Below are positions 15,852 through 24,316 of a DNA stretch of 64,000 nt, one piece after another (positions within the stretch are counted from its first letter, which is position 1; the number at the start of each line of letters is the position of its first letter). Source of the DNA: Corticimicrobacter populi (lineage in GTDB: Bacteria; Pseudomonadota; Gammaproteobacteria; Burkholderiales; Burkholderiaceae_B). The notes under the pieces are model-generated. The model had not been told where the DNA came from, made no database searches, and saw only the letters and a program-made list of their open reading frames with translations. A program made the position numbers and the translations under genes. The stretch is from assembly GCF_003123725.1 (NCBI RefSeq), contig NZ_QETA01000001.1, positions 496,001 through 560,000 of the forward strand, written 5' to 3'.

Positions 15852-16650
15852 GGGTTCGGCGCTTGCTCATCCGGAGTCTGCAGAGCAGCGGTATCGAGCC
15901 AGCATCGAATCGATGATCGGAACAATGCTTGCCGATTTTGAAAAGGGGCTGGCTGGCCTTTACGAAGCAAACCCACTGGCGGCCCAGGATGAGAGCGTGA
16001 CCACTCAGGCACGCCGCATTCTGTCTGGTCTGGGGCGGAAGTGGAGTCGGGTGTTTTCTGAATGTGCCGGCCCGTTAGCGAACCGAATGATTGATCAAGT
16101 GGATCGGTTTTCGAAAAAGAACCTTAGTGCATCGCTGCGTGAAATGTCTGGCGGCCTGACTATCAAAACGCCCCAGATGCCTGCAGTACTTTACGACAAG
16201 ATCCTGGCCAGCACGGCGGAGAACGTCGCGCTGATCAAGAGCGTGCCGGCGCAGTATCTGGAGAAAATCCAGGGCATTGTCATGCGGTCCATTCAGTCGG
16301 GCGGGCAGGGGACACGGGAAGTCTTCGAGGAGATCGGACACCTGGGCCAGGTCACAAAGAACCGGGCCAAGCTGATCGCCACCGACCAGACCCGAAAGAT
16401 CACTGCGGCTATGAATGACGCTCGGATGAAGTCTGCCGGGGTCAAGAGATTTGAATGGATCCACAGCGGTGGCAGCGCGGAGCCAAGAGAGTTGCATGTC
16501 GAGTATGACGGCCAGATTTTTGACTTGGATGATCCCCCTGTCATCGACAGACGTACAGGACAAAAGGGGCTGCCAGGTGTGCTGATCCATTGCAAATGCC
16601 GTATGCGGCCAGTCCTGGACTTTACTCAATATCTTGATGACGAATCATGA
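15784..16650 (+). CDS. Minor head protein, MuF-like
   Basis: This 288-residue protein carries the Mu F-like fold in its C-terminal half: RAKLIATDQTRKITAAMNDAR, then RFEWIHSGGSAEPRELH, and GLPGVLIHCKCRMRPVLD. MuF-domain proteins bind the portal and are packaged in small numbers. Its start lies inside the portal gene, and the first 20 residues are strongly basic. No C-terminal toxin domain is present, unlike in some MuF fusions. Confidence 0.88.
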   Translation: MAKRMVTKRRQQWGQERRAEQFKGSALAHPESAEQRYRASIESMIGTMLADFEKGLAGLYEANPLAAQDESVTTQARRILSGLGRKWSRVFSECAGPLANRMIDQVDRFSKKNLSASLREMSGGLTIKTPQMPAVLYDKILASTAENVALIKSVPAQYLEKIQGIVMRSIQSGGQGTREVFEEIGHLGQVTKNRAKLIATDQTRKITAAMNDARMKSAGVKRFEWIHSGGSAEPRELHVEYDGQIFDLDDPPVIDRRTGQKGLPGVLIHCKCRMRPVLDFTQYLDDES

Positions 16651-17948
16651 GCCAACGACAAACCGATGTGAACGGGTTTCTGCTGGTGCGGAACAATCCG
16701 ATCACCAAAGTGGGTGTGTTCCCTTATCTGGGCAGCGAAATTGGCGCACCTGAGCCTGACAAGGTCTATCAGGTGTATAGGCCACAGGAAGAACTGGAAC
16801 GGCCGGAGACGATCAAGTCTGCAAACCTGGTGCCGTGGATCAATGAGCATGAGTTTCTTGGTGCAGAAGGCACTCCAGCCGAGAAAAAGGGGGTGCAAGG
16901 CACGACCGGAGAGTCTGCCTATTTTGACTATCCCTACTTACGAAACAACATCAGGCTCTATTCGGAGTCGATGCAGGGGCTGATTGATCGCGGCAAGGTG
17001 GAGCTGTCGCCAAGCTACCGATGCCGTTACGAGTTCGCCTCGGGAGAGTTCGAAGGACAGCGTTACGACGCCGTCCAGCGGGACATCCTGTTTAACCATC
17101 TGGCATCTGTCGACGAAGGGCGGACAGGGCCGGATCTAAAGGTTCAAGACGCCCTCACTATCACTTACGACTCAGCGGAGTTCATCAATATGGAATTTAC
17201 CGAAGAACAACTTGCGCAATTGCGTGCGTTGATCGAGCAGGTACTGGCGGAAAAGAAACCCGCTGGCTCGGACAACGATACCCCGAAGACAGGCGACGAA
17301 GTCGATCCCGACAAGAAGCCATCGACCGACGCGGACCCTGCCGCCGCGACTGCAGCGGCTGCAACGCCTGAGGAAAAGGAGGCGGCCGCGAAAACGGTTG
17401 AGTCTGCTGAAGGGGCTGCCGAAATGGTCGAACTGGCGCAAGAGGCTGTAGCCGAGGCCAAGGAAGCGCTGGAGGAAGTCCAGGAAGCAGCCAAGGAGGT
17501 CGAAGCTGCACCGACCGCCGACGGAATCAAACGGCTGAAGGATGCCATGGATGGTCTCAAGGCGGCGCGTGCGAAAGCGACAAAGGCGGCAGATGCTGTA
17601 GCACTGGCACAGTCTGTCAGCGACTTGGCCAGGCAGGTCGCCAAGGGACAGGATACTGGCGCAATCATCAAGCAGATGGCCGAGCAGGTATCTGCTCGTG
17701 ATGCGCTTGCAAAGCGTGTGACTCCATTCATTGGGGCTTTCGACAGCGCTCAGATGCTGTCTGCCTCTGATGTCGCCAAGTACGCCGTCGGCAAACTCGG
17801 CATCAAGGCCCATGACGGCGCTGAAATGGATGTCCTGGAAGGCTATTTGCAGGCGGCCCGGCCGGACTCTGAAACCATCGTCAACGCTGATCAAAAACCC
17901 GCGCGAGCCGAGGACGCCGCCGCCAAACTCTGGAGCGAAAAGAAATGA
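16647..17948 (+). CDS. DUF2213 capsid protease-scaffold fusion
   Basis: The 433-residue protein has a DUF2213 N-terminal domain of about 180 residues (NGFLLVRNNPITKVGVFPYL, then LVPWINEHEFLGAEG, then VELSPSYRCRYEF). A long Ala/Glu/Lys-rich coiled coil follows (about residues 225-335), typical of scaffolds. DUF2213 is viewed as a head maturation protease. The C-terminal scaffold guides capsid assembly and is then removed. An in-frame ATG at residue 182 could make the scaffold alone. Upstream overlap is ATGA. Confidence 0.85.
   Translation: MSQRQTDVNGFLLVRNNPITKVGVFPYLGSEIGAPEPDKVYQVYRPQEELERPETIKSANLVPWINEHEFLGAEGTPAEKKGVQGTTGESAYFDYPYLRNNIRLYSESMQGLIDRGKVELSPSYRCRYEFASGEFEGQRYDAVQRDILFNHLASVDEGRTGPDLKVQDALTITYDSAEFINMEFTEEQLAQLRALIEQVLAEKKPAGSDNDTPKTGDEVDPDKKPSTDADPAAATAAAATPEEKEAAAKTVESAEGAAEMVELAQEAVAEAKEALEEVQEAAKEVEAAPTADGIKRLKDAMDGLKAARAKATKAADAVALAQSVSDLARQVAKGQDTGAIIKQMAEQVSARDALAKRVTPFIGAFDSAQMLSASDVAKYAVGKLGIKAHDGAEMDVLEGYLQAARPDSETIVNADQKPARAEDAAAKLWSEKK
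17190..17948 (+). CDS. Possible internally initiated scaffold protein
   Basis: An in-frame ATG at 17190, with GGAG nine bases upstream, lies exactly at the junction between the protease domain and the coiled-coil scaffold. It would give a 252-residue scaffold starting MEFTEEQLAQ. Phage lambda uses the same device (gene C and Nu3). Evidence here is the codon, the Shine-Dalgarno sequence and the position only. Confidence 0.45.
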   Translation: MEFTEEQLAQLRALIEQVLAEKKPAGSDNDTPKTGDEVDPDKKPSTDADPAAATAAAATPEEKEAAAKTVESAEGAAEMVELAQEAVAEAKEALEEVQEAAKEVEAAPTADGIKRLKDAMDGLKAARAKATKAADAVALAQSVSDLARQVAKGQDTGAIIKQMAEQVSARDALAKRVTPFIGAFDSAQMLSASDVAKYAVGKLGIKAHDGAEMDVLEGYLQAARPDSETIVNADQKPARAEDAAAKLWSEKK

Positions 17949-18430
17949 TCCCCAATACTGCTCGAACCCATCTGTTGTCCGGAATCCCCGGCAACATCAG
18001 CCATGACGGGCCGACTCGTGCTGGCTCGGCCATCATCGACAGTGCGAGTGTGTTGAACAACGTATTCGGCCGGGCACTGACCTACAAAGATCAGTCGGTC
18101 GAAACTGTGCAGGCCGGCGGTACCGGTGTGTTTGCGGGCATCTTGATCAACCCGAACCTGTATGCAGTTGACAACCCATACGCGCCGAATGCAAGCGCGG
18201 TCGAATTCTTGAGCATGGGCGAGGTGTACGTCGAACTTGGCAGCGCCGGTCAAATCGGCGACCAGGTGTCTTTTGACCCGGCTACAGGAATCATTTCGGC
18301 TGGTACCGATGGGACCGTTATCCCAGGTGCGCATATCGCACGACATCTGCCGAGCGCGGAAACGCCGCGCTTGGCTGTGATCGCCCTCAACGGCATCGTT
18401 TCCCTGCCCGAATCGGGCGGCGGCGAATAA
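17945..18430 (+). CDS. Head structural cement (decoration) protein
   Basis: This 161-residue beta-rich protein lies between the scaffold and the major capsid gene, the usual place of a capsid-stabilising decoration protein. The pattern YKDQSVETVQAGGTGVFAGIL and EFLSMGEVYVELGSAGQIGD matches the Gp24-type structural cement family. It overlaps the scaffold stop by ATGA. Confidence 0.75.
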   Translation: MIPNTARTHLLSGIPGNISHDGPTRAGSAIIDSASVLNNVFGRALTYKDQSVETVQAGGTGVFAGILINPNLYAVDNPYAPNASAVEFLSMGEVYVELGSAGQIGDQVSFDPATGIISAGTDGTVIPGAHIARHLPSAETPRLAVIALNGIVSLPESGGGE

Positions 18431-18445
18431 AAAAGGAAATCGGAA

Positions 18446-19528
18446 ATGTCTCATAAAACAGCCTCGAAAGTGCATATGCACATGAGCGGCGCTCTGGCGG
18501 TAAAGCGGGGCGCAGTCAGCGTCGGATCGGATGCAAAGATCAGCTTCTCCGATCTTGATGCCATCGGTGTCGGCCTGCGTGCGATGGATAGCGCCTTGAC
18601 CGGGCCCGCGACCTCTTCGGGTGCCATGCTGCAGCACATGCTGCAAACGTGGCTCCCGGGCACGCTACGCGTCGTGACTCAGGTGCGCAACATTGACGAG
18701 ATCGCTGGCATCACGACGGTGGGCCGGTGGGAGGATGAACTCATCAGCCTGCGCGTTGCCGAGCCTGCTGCTCGTGCTGAAATCTACGGTGACACGACCA
18801 ATGTGCCCCTGGCCAGCTATCGCCAAGACGTCGAATCCCGTGGGGTGGTCCGATTCGAGCAGGGCTTCCAGGTGGGGCGTCTCGAAGAAGCTCGTCAGTC
18901 GCTGATTGGCTATCAAGCTGCAGATGAAAAGCGCAAAGCTGTGTCTGAGTCGCTGGATATCAGCCGCAACCAGGTCGGTTTCTACGGTATGAACTTCGCC
19001 GGCAGCAATGTCTACGGCTTGCTGAATGAGCCCAGCCTGCCTGCGTATGTATCGACCGGTACTCCCTGGCTGACGGCATCGTTCGATCAACTGACAGCGG
19101 AGTTCAATCGTCTGTACAACCAAATCGAAACTCAGATGGGCGGGCAATTGCAAGACTCGGCCCGCGTCTGCTTGGTTCTTCCCACTGGCTATCGCTCTAT
19201 TTTCAGCGTGTATAGCCAGGCAGGCAGTGGCATGACGTTCCGTCAGTGGCTGAACGAGAACTTCCCACAGCTGCGCATTGTTTCGACCAACGAGTTCAAG
19301 GGCGCAAATGGTGGGTTGGATGTCGCCTACCTGTTTGTCGAGAACGCTGGCATCCAAGATGACTCTGACGCCAACAACGCGAGCCTGATCCAGGCGGTTC
19401 CTACACGGTACCAGGTTCTGGGCAGCGAGAATCGTGTGAAGGGCTATCTGGAAGATGCCACCAACGCGACGGCTGGCATTTTCATTTTGCGCCCCTGGGC
19501 ATTCGCCCGCATGACTGTCAGCGCCTGA
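18446..19528 (+). CDS. Major capsid protein (DUF2184 family)
   Basis: The 360-residue protein is the main head subunit. It matches the DUF2184 major capsid family: LPGTLRVVTQVRNIDEIAGI near residue 70, then RRVAEPAAR-like and NQVGFYGMNFAGSNVYGLLN segments, and the terminal FILRPWAFARMTVSA. It is expected to have the HK97 fold. AAGGAAA lies upstream of the ATG. A strong terminator follows, consistent with a highly expressed gene. Confidence 0.92.
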   Translation: MSHKTASKVHMHMSGALAVKRGAVSVGSDAKISFSDLDAIGVGLRAMDSALTGPATSSGAMLQHMLQTWLPGTLRVVTQVRNIDEIAGITTVGRWEDELISLRVAEPAARAEIYGDTTNVPLASYRQDVESRGVVRFEQGFQVGRLEEARQSLIGYQAADEKRKAVSESLDISRNQVGFYGMNFAGSNVYGLLNEPSLPAYVSTGTPWLTASFDQLTAEFNRLYNQIETQMGGQLQDSARVCLVLPTGYRSIFSVYSQAGSGMTFRQWLNENFPQLRIVSTNEFKGANGGLDVAYLFVENAGIQDDSDANNASLIQAVPTRYQVLGSENRVKGYLEDATNATAGIFILRPWAFARMTVSA

Positions 19529-19554
19529 CGCCTGTCAGACAACAGCAAACCATA

Positions 19555-19580
19555 GCCCCGGAGTTTCCGGGGCTTTTTTT
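19555..19580 (+). terminator. Rho-independent terminator after the capsid gene
   Basis: GCCCCGG pairs with CCGGGGC around a five-base loop and is followed by seven T. It probably raises the ratio of capsid transcripts to those of downstream tail genes, assuming partial readthrough or antitermination. Confidence 0.9.
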
Positions 19581-19593
19581 ATGGGTGGATCAA

Positions 19594-19938
19594 ATGTCCC
19601 AAATTTTTGTGTATAGCACGCTCAGCAACGACCAACGCTACCAGCTTGAGGACGGTCGCGAAGTATTCGTTCGCGGCCGCGCCAACGTTTCGGATGGCGG
19701 CCTGGTGACGCCCAAGGGCAAAGTCACTCCAATCGGCGAGGACGAATTCAACCTGCTGCAGAAAAACATCGTCTTCAAGGCACATTCGAAGAACGGTTTT
19801 GTCTCGGCTGCTCATCGTAGCGAGGATCCGGAGCGCTTCGCCTCAGCCAATCTGGAGCCTGCCGACAAATCTGCTCAAGATACCCCGGCCACTGCCAAGA
19901 AGCGGAATGCCGGCGGTGCCAAAGTAGCCGAGGCCTGA
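19594..19938 (+). CDS. Hypothetical head-completion region protein
   Basis: The protein has 114 residues from the ATG at 19594. An in-frame GTG at 19585 is an alternative. The N-terminal half is a beta-rich segment (YQLEDGREVFVRGRANV), and the C-terminal half is low-complexity, rich in Ala/Lys/Pro. It lies between the capsid and the DUF4054 connector gene, so a minor head or adaptor role is likely. No family is recognised. Confidence 0.65.
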   Translation: MSQIFVYSTLSNDQRYQLEDGREVFVRGRANVSDGGLVTPKGKVTPIGEDEFNLLQKNIVFKAHSKNGFVSAAHRSEDPERFASANLEPADKSAQDTPATAKKRNAGGAKVAEA

Positions 19939-19939
19939 C

Positions 19940-20371
19940 ATGCAAGCGTTTCCGTTGGATAAGTTCAGAATCCTGTTTCCTATGTTCGCCACGGTGACAG
20001 ATGGCATCGTGCTGGCAGTTGCGGAATGGGCCGAGTGCTATACCAGCGGGCGTGGCTGCAAATGCAATGAGCAGCTCTGGATGTTGATCACCGCGCACCT
20101 GTTACAACTTCGCCTCAACGCGGAAGCGGGGAACGGTGGAGCACCAGGGGCCATCGCATCAGCAACCATCGACAAAGTCAGCGTGTCATTCCAGGCACCT
20201 CCAGCGGCTGACTCCTGGTCGCACTGGCTGAACCTGACGCCCTACGGTCAGCAGTTCCTGGCGCTGGCTAAGAGCTGCGCGGCCGGCGGGGTGTACGTGG
20301 GAGGCCTGCCCGAGCGCGCGGCATTTCGCAACGTGGGCGGCCTCTCCATTCGCGGGGGAAGACTCCGATGA
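19940..20371 (+). CDS. DUF4054 head-tail connector protein
   Basis: This 143-residue protein matches DUF4054: DKFRILFPMFATVTDGIVLAV, then LITAHLLQLRL, then VSVSFQAPPAADSWSHWLNLTPYGQQFLAL. DUF4054 proteins are adaptor subunits that sit under the portal. It overlaps the next gene by ATGA. Confidence 0.85.
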   Translation: MQAFPLDKFRILFPMFATVTDGIVLAVAEWAECYTSGRGCKCNEQLWMLITAHLLQLRLNAEAGNGGAPGAIASATIDKVSVSFQAPPAADSWSHWLNLTPYGQQFLALAKSCAAGGVYVGGLPERAAFRNVGGLSIRGGRLR

Positions 20372-20844
20372 AGGTGGTGCGCAAGGGCGGTACGGAGAAG
20401 CTGCAAGCGACGTTGAAAGACGTCAGCAGCAAGCAGATCCGGGTCGGGTTCTTCCCCGAGGCGCAGTATCCAGACGGGACGCCAGTCGCGTATGTGGCTG
20501 CCATACATGAGTTTGGTGCGCCGCAACGTAGCATTCCTGCTCGACCGTTTATGCGCCCTACAGCCGAGAAAAAAAAGTCTGAATGGGGACGACAGATCGC
20601 CGGAGCAGTTCGCGGTGCCATTGATGGAAAGGTTGATGTCGCCCAGGCTTTTGATGCGATCGGCGCGATGGCGGCCGGCGACATAGGCAGAACGATTTCT
20701 AGAGTGACAACCCCACCGCTTAAAGACTCGACTCTGCGAGCCAGACAGACCCGTAAAAAGACACCCGGGGTGTCAAAAAAACCCTTGGTAGACACCGGGC
20801 TACTGATTCAGTCAGTGAGCCATGTTGTAGAGGATAAATCATGA
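20368..20844 (+). CDS. Tail completion / virion morphogenesis protein, HK97 gp10-like
   Basis: This 158-residue protein has the recurring motif VGFFPEAQYPDGTPVAYVAA, then HEFGAPQRSIPARPFMRPT (about residues 27-64). The motif is found in HK97 gp10-like and Mu gpG-like neck proteins. It completes the head-tail joining complex. It is coupled to its neighbours by ATGA overlaps on both sides. Confidence 0.8.
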   Translation: MKVVRKGGTEKLQATLKDVSSKQIRVGFFPEAQYPDGTPVAYVAAIHEFGAPQRSIPARPFMRPTAEKKKSEWGRQIAGAVRGAIDGKVDVAQAFDAIGAMAAGDIGRTISRVTTPPLKDSTLRARQTRKKTPGVSKKPLVDTGLLIQSVSHVVEDKS

Positions 20845-21209
20845 TCCCTGGCATCAATTTGCTGGGTTTGGCCGCCGGCGTGATCGCGCAGCAGTCTCCC
20901 ATTTGGTTGAAATTCAAGTCCCGTACCCAAAACGCACGCGGGCAATGGATTAACGAGTACGAAGTACCGCAGCCTATCCAAGGATCTTGGCAACCGGTCG
21001 GAGAGTCGACGATCCAGAACCTTGGTCTTGATACATCGAAACGCTATTTCAATCTCTATACATCTAACCCGGTTGAGAACGTGCAGCGCGGAGCCGCACC
21101 TGATCAACTGATCTATGGCGGTCGGCGGCATGATGTTGTGGGCGGCGCGGATTGGTATGTCCAGGATGGCTGGCGCGGCATCTTGTGCGTCGATGTGGGG
21201 CCAGAATGA
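20841..21209 (+). CDS. Neck / head-closure protein, hypothetical
   Basis: This 122-residue protein is beta-rich, with WLKFKSRTQNARGQWINEY and GSWQPVGESTIQNLGLDTSK. It lies between the gp10-like protein and the neck terminator, where head-closure subunits are encoded. The specific family is not recognised. Confidence 0.65.
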   Translation: MIPGINLLGLAAGVIAQQSPIWLKFKSRTQNARGQWINEYEVPQPIQGSWQPVGESTIQNLGLDTSKRYFNLYTSNPVENVQRGAAPDQLIYGGRRHDVVGGADWYVQDGWRGILCVDVGPE

Positions 21210-21733
21210 AACAGAAACTGCTTGAGGCTGCCATCAGAAGCGTCCTGATGCCGCTCTTGATAGAGCAAGGTGTGTCACTGCCGGTTATCGGGGCATTTCA
21301 GCCAACAAAACAAGGACGAGTTGATGATGGAATCTATTTTTTTCCCATCAATCGAGGCAAGAGAGGGTGGCAAACGCGCCGGTACCACGATGCCGGTGAC
21401 GCTCTGACTGCAACAGAATCGCAGATCAATGAGTCGATGTACCAGATCCAGGCATTCGTAGAGGATGACCCCGAAGATGATGATCAGCTCCTGGCAAGTG
21501 ATGTCCTTGCGATTGTGCGCGGCGTCATCCAGTCGACGAAATTTGTGCAGTTCATGACAGAACTGGGTATCGGTGTTCAGCGGGCCACCGAAATTGTGAC
21601 CCCATCGTTCGTGAATGACCGTGATCAGTTTGAGTTTAATCCGAACTTCACGGTCATCTTTACCCATCACCGCAGTATCACTCAAGCCACGGCGCATATC
21701 GAGCAGGTTGTGCCGGGCATTCATCGTATTTGA
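21206..21733 (+). CDS. Neck/tail terminator protein, gp12-like
   Basis: The 175-residue protein starts at 21206 in an ATGA overlap. FVEDDPEDDDQLLASDVLAIVRGVIQST and a C-terminal strand FNPNFTVIFTHHRS fit the phage neck terminator family (LIC_12616-like). It would cap the top of the sheath and tube so that the finished tail can join the head. Position directly before the sheath gene supports this. Confidence 0.75.
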   Translation: MKQKLLEAAIRSVLMPLLIEQGVSLPVIGAFQPTKQGRVDDGIYFFPINRGKRGWQTRRYHDAGDALTATESQINESMYQIQAFVEDDPEDDDQLLASDVLAIVRGVIQSTKFVQFMTELGIGVQRATEIVTPSFVNDRDQFEFNPNFTVIFTHHRSITQATAHIEQVVPGIHRI

Positions 21734-21742
21734 GGAAATGAC

Positions 21743-23251
21743 ATGTCTATCAAGATGACACGCTACGTCCGGATTATCAGTGCTGTGATTGGTGCCAATG
21801 CTGTTGCCCAGCAGCAACTCACCGGTCGTCGTTTCACCACTGATCCTCGAGTTCCCGTCGGGCGTATTGTTTCGGTTCGTCCCGGCGGTGCCGACGACTA
21901 CTTTGGATCTGGATCACCAGAAGCGGCGTTTGCCCGCCAGTATTTTTCCTACGTCAGCCCGGCTCCCGCCTCGCAGGCACCCGAGCTTCAGTTTGCAGCA
22001 TATCCAGACGTGGCCCGGCCCGCTCGCGTTTACGGCTACCGGATTTCGGCCAGCTTGGCGGACTTCCAGGCGGTTTCCTCCGGCGTCATGAACATCCAGG
22101 TCGGCGAGTTCCCCTATGCACTGTCGGGCGTGGATCTGTCTGGTGCCACGAGCCTGACGAACGTCGCACAGTTGATCACGGCGGCAATTGCCACGGCTGC
22201 AACGGATCAAACCGGTACCGCTGCGACCGTCACTTATGACGCCATCGCTGGTTCCTTCACGGTCGAGTCTGCAGAGATGGGTCCGGGCACCATCGTGATA
22301 TCTCCGGCTGCCGGCAGCGATATCGGCGCGATGCTGGCGCTACAGGGGGCCCAAGCGATCAGTTCCCCGGGATCGATCGCCATGACGCCTCTGGAAGCTT
22401 TCCGCGCGGCCGAGAATGTGACCGATTCGTTTGGCTCGGCATCGTTTGGTGTTTCGGTTGACCTAGAGGACGCAATCCCTTTGGCAGAGTACGTCTCTGG
22501 CGAGAACGTGAAATACCAAATGTACTGGTCGGTGGACCAGGTGACAGCAGACAGCTGGAACGCGGCCATGATTGGCACCGCCTCCAACGGGCTGATCCTA
22601 AACGGCACGGACGGCGAGTACAAGGAAGCCTTGCCGATGGCGGTGATGGCGGCCACGGACTACGACCGGACCAACGCCACCATCAATTACATGTTCCGGC
22701 AATCCGGAGTGACGCTCACGTCCGACGTGACAGACGACCAGATGGCGGACTTCTATGACGCGCGTCGGGTGAACTACTACGGACAGACCGCCAGCGCTGG
22801 CCAGAAGATATCGTTCTTCCAGCGCGGCTATTTGATGGGCGGAGCCACTGCGCCGCTAGATATGTCGGTACACGCCAATGAGCAGTGGCTGAAGGCGTAC
22901 ATGACAGCCCAACTGATGAGCCTGTTGCTGACCACGAACAAGATCCCGGCCAATAACGATGGCCGGGGCATGGTCATGGCGATCATCCAAGGTGGTGTCA
23001 ACAAGGCGCTGAACAACGGAACGATTCTGATCGGCAAGACGCTGACCGAGCTGCAGAAGGTTGCCGTCACTCAGCTGACCAACGATCCGCTGGCCTGGCA
23101 CGATGTGCAGGACAACGGTTACTGGTATGACGTCAGCGTCGAGCAAGAGACCGGGGAATCTGGAGTCACTGAGTACACAGCGAAGTACACACTTGTCTAC
23201 TCGAAGGGCGACATGATCCGGAAAGTCGACGGGTCACACAACCTGGTTTGA
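21743..23251 (+). CDS. Tail sheath protein (DUF3383 family)
   Basis: The 502-residue protein matches DUF3383: VRPGGADDYFGSGSPEAAFA near residue 36, then the core WSVDQVTADSWNAAM and DYDRTNATINYMFRQSG, and the C-terminal KYTLVYSKGDMIRKVDGSH. DUF3383 proteins form the contractile sheath, so the virion is a myovirus. A short standard spacing from the terminator gene and a good upstream GAGGAAATGAC support the start. Confidence 0.92.
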   Translation: MSIKMTRYVRIISAVIGANAVAQQQLTGRRFTTDPRVPVGRIVSVRPGGADDYFGSGSPEAAFARQYFSYVSPAPASQAPELQFAAYPDVARPARVYGYRISASLADFQAVSSGVMNIQVGEFPYALSGVDLSGATSLTNVAQLITAAIATAATDQTGTAATVTYDAIAGSFTVESAEMGPGTIVISPAAGSDIGAMLALQGAQAISSPGSIAMTPLEAFRAAENVTDSFGSASFGVSVDLEDAIPLAEYVSGENVKYQMYWSVDQVTADSWNAAMIGTASNGLILNGTDGEYKEALPMAVMAATDYDRTNATINYMFRQSGVTLTSDVTDDQMADFYDARRVNYYGQTASAGQKISFFQRGYLMGGATAPLDMSVHANEQWLKAYMTAQLMSLLLTTNKIPANNDGRGMVMAIIQGGVNKALNNGTILIGKTLTELQKVAVTQLTNDPLAWHDVQDNGYWYDVSVEQETGESGVTEYTAKYTLVYSKGDMIRKVDGSHNLV

Positions 23252-23314
23252 CCAGGCAACAACAAAGCAAAGGTGGGCGGCCATGTGGTCGCCCTTTCCA
23301 TTTGAGGATCAGCC

Positions 23315-23761
23315 ATGCATGACATTTCCGCCATCGGCGTTGCCATTCGCTGTGTCGCCAGCGAGTCTTTTCCGTCCGGTTTCACGATCACCGCGTTCGC
23401 CGATGATGCAGACCCGTTCGACATCCCAGCCATCGATATCGCAACGCCAGCAATGAACGTGAACGGTGAGCTGGTGGTATTCAGCGCTCCTACGCCAATC
23501 ACCATCACGATCAATGTTATTCCCGGGAGCGAGGACGACAACAACCTGGGGGTGATTTTCGAAGCCAACCGTGCTGCCAAGAATAAGCGTCATGCGCGTG
23601 ACGTTATCACTCTGGTTGGAACCTATCCGGACGGGGCCAGCTTGACGCTGAGTGAAGGGAAGATGACCAACGGCATGCCGGGTAACTCGCCGGCGTCTGC
23701 TGGTCGCATCAAGTCGAAGTCTTATTCCTTCGCATTCCAGAATCTGTCTCGTACTCGATAA
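23315..23761 (+). CDS. Tail tube protein (DUF3277 family)
   Basis: The 148-residue protein fits DUF3277, the tail tube family of KPP10-like phages: GVAIRCVASESFPSGFTITAF, then NVIPGSEDDNNLGVI, then MTNGMPGNSPASAGRIKSKS. It stacks as hexamers inside the sheath. The 60-base gap after the sheath gene contains AGGATCAGCC before the ATG. Confidence 0.9.
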   Translation: MHDISAIGVAIRCVASESFPSGFTITAFADDADPFDIPAIDIATPAMNVNGELVVFSAPTPITITINVIPGSEDDNNLGVIFEANRAAKNKRHARDVITLVGTYPDGASLTLSEGKMTNGMPGNSPASAGRIKSKSYSFAFQNLSRTR

Positions 23762-23770
23762 GGATGCCAA

Positions 23771-24226
23771 ATGGCCGACCTGATCAAACCTCGCATCGTC
23801 ATGATCAAGAATCGTGATGGTGTTGAAAAAGCTTTCACCATTTCCAGGCTGCCAGCAACAGTTGCGCGAGAAGTGATCGCGAAGTACCCGCTCTCGAATA
23901 TCCCGAAGCTGGGGGATTATGCGACCTCGGAAGAGGTCATGAAGAAACTCATGAGCTATGTGGCGGTGGACATCGATGGCCGGGAGCAGCGGCTTACAAC
24001 CCAAGCCCTGATCGACAACCATGTCGATGATGGAATCCAGTTGCTCAAGCTTGAGGTCGAGATGATCGAGGAGAACACCGGTTTTTTCGGACTCGGCGGG
24101 CAGCGCGGTTTCCTCGATTGCCTGCTGGAAAAGTGCCTCCACTCGATTATGCCAATGCTGACCCCTTTATTGGATCAATTGTCAGCTCCGGCCTCGCCCG
24201 ATTCGTCGAGCTCAAAACAGAAATAG
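23771..24226 (+). CDS. Tail assembly chaperone (G-type)
   Basis: This 151-residue protein, between the tube and tape measure genes, is the short tail assembly chaperone. It is mostly helical, with FTISRLPATVAREVIAKYPL and MIEENTGFFGLGGQRGF. The slippery run at 24082-24088 (codons GGT TTT TTC) lets a minority of ribosomes shift by -1 into the overlapping frame. The assignment is by position, fold pattern and the shift site. Confidence 0.85.
   Translation: MADLIKPRIVMIKNRDGVEKAFTISRLPATVAREVIAKYPLSNIPKLGDYATSEEVMKKLMSYVAVDIDGREQRLTTQALIDNHVDDGIQLLKLEVEMIEENTGFFGLGGQRGFLDCLLEKCLHSIMPMLTPLLDQLSAPASPDSSSSKQK
24082..24088 (+). promoter_or_regulatory. Programmed -1 frameshift site T_TTT_TTC
   Basis: The heptamer has the X_XXY_YYZ form in the frame of the chaperone gene. 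After a -1 slip the downstream frame is open from 24088 to the stop at 24315, with no stop codon between. This is the conserved device of G/GT tail chaperones in long-tailed phages. Confidence 0.88.
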
Positions 24227-24315
24227 ACCTGGAAGAGGCGATGGACCTCTGGGAGGTCGCCACGACCAACAAGGTCAACGAGATCCGCGCGATGGAAGCC
24301 GGAAAAAGGAAGTGA
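24082..24315 (+). CDS. Frameshifted extension of the tail assembly chaperone (T part of GT)
   Basis: The -1 frame adds about 75 residues (FVELKTEIDLEEAMDLWEVA and NEIRAMEAGKRK at the end) after residue 106 of the chaperone, giving a fusion of about 181 residues. It ends one base before the tape measure start. The GT fusion binds the tape measure and recruits tube subunits during tail assembly. It is not expected to be made from its own start, since only a TTG at 24118 is available. Confidence 0.85.
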   Translation, partial: FFRTRRAARFPRLPAGKVPPLDYANADPFIGSIVSSGLARFVELKTEIDLEEAMDLWEVATTNKVNEIRAMEAGKRK

Positions 24316-24316
24316 C

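Noticed and set aside
17165-17894. Two long antisense frames opposite the scaffold coiled coil
   Set aside because: These Ser/Ala/Arg-rich frames arise from the repetitive Ala/Glu/Lys codons on the plus strand.
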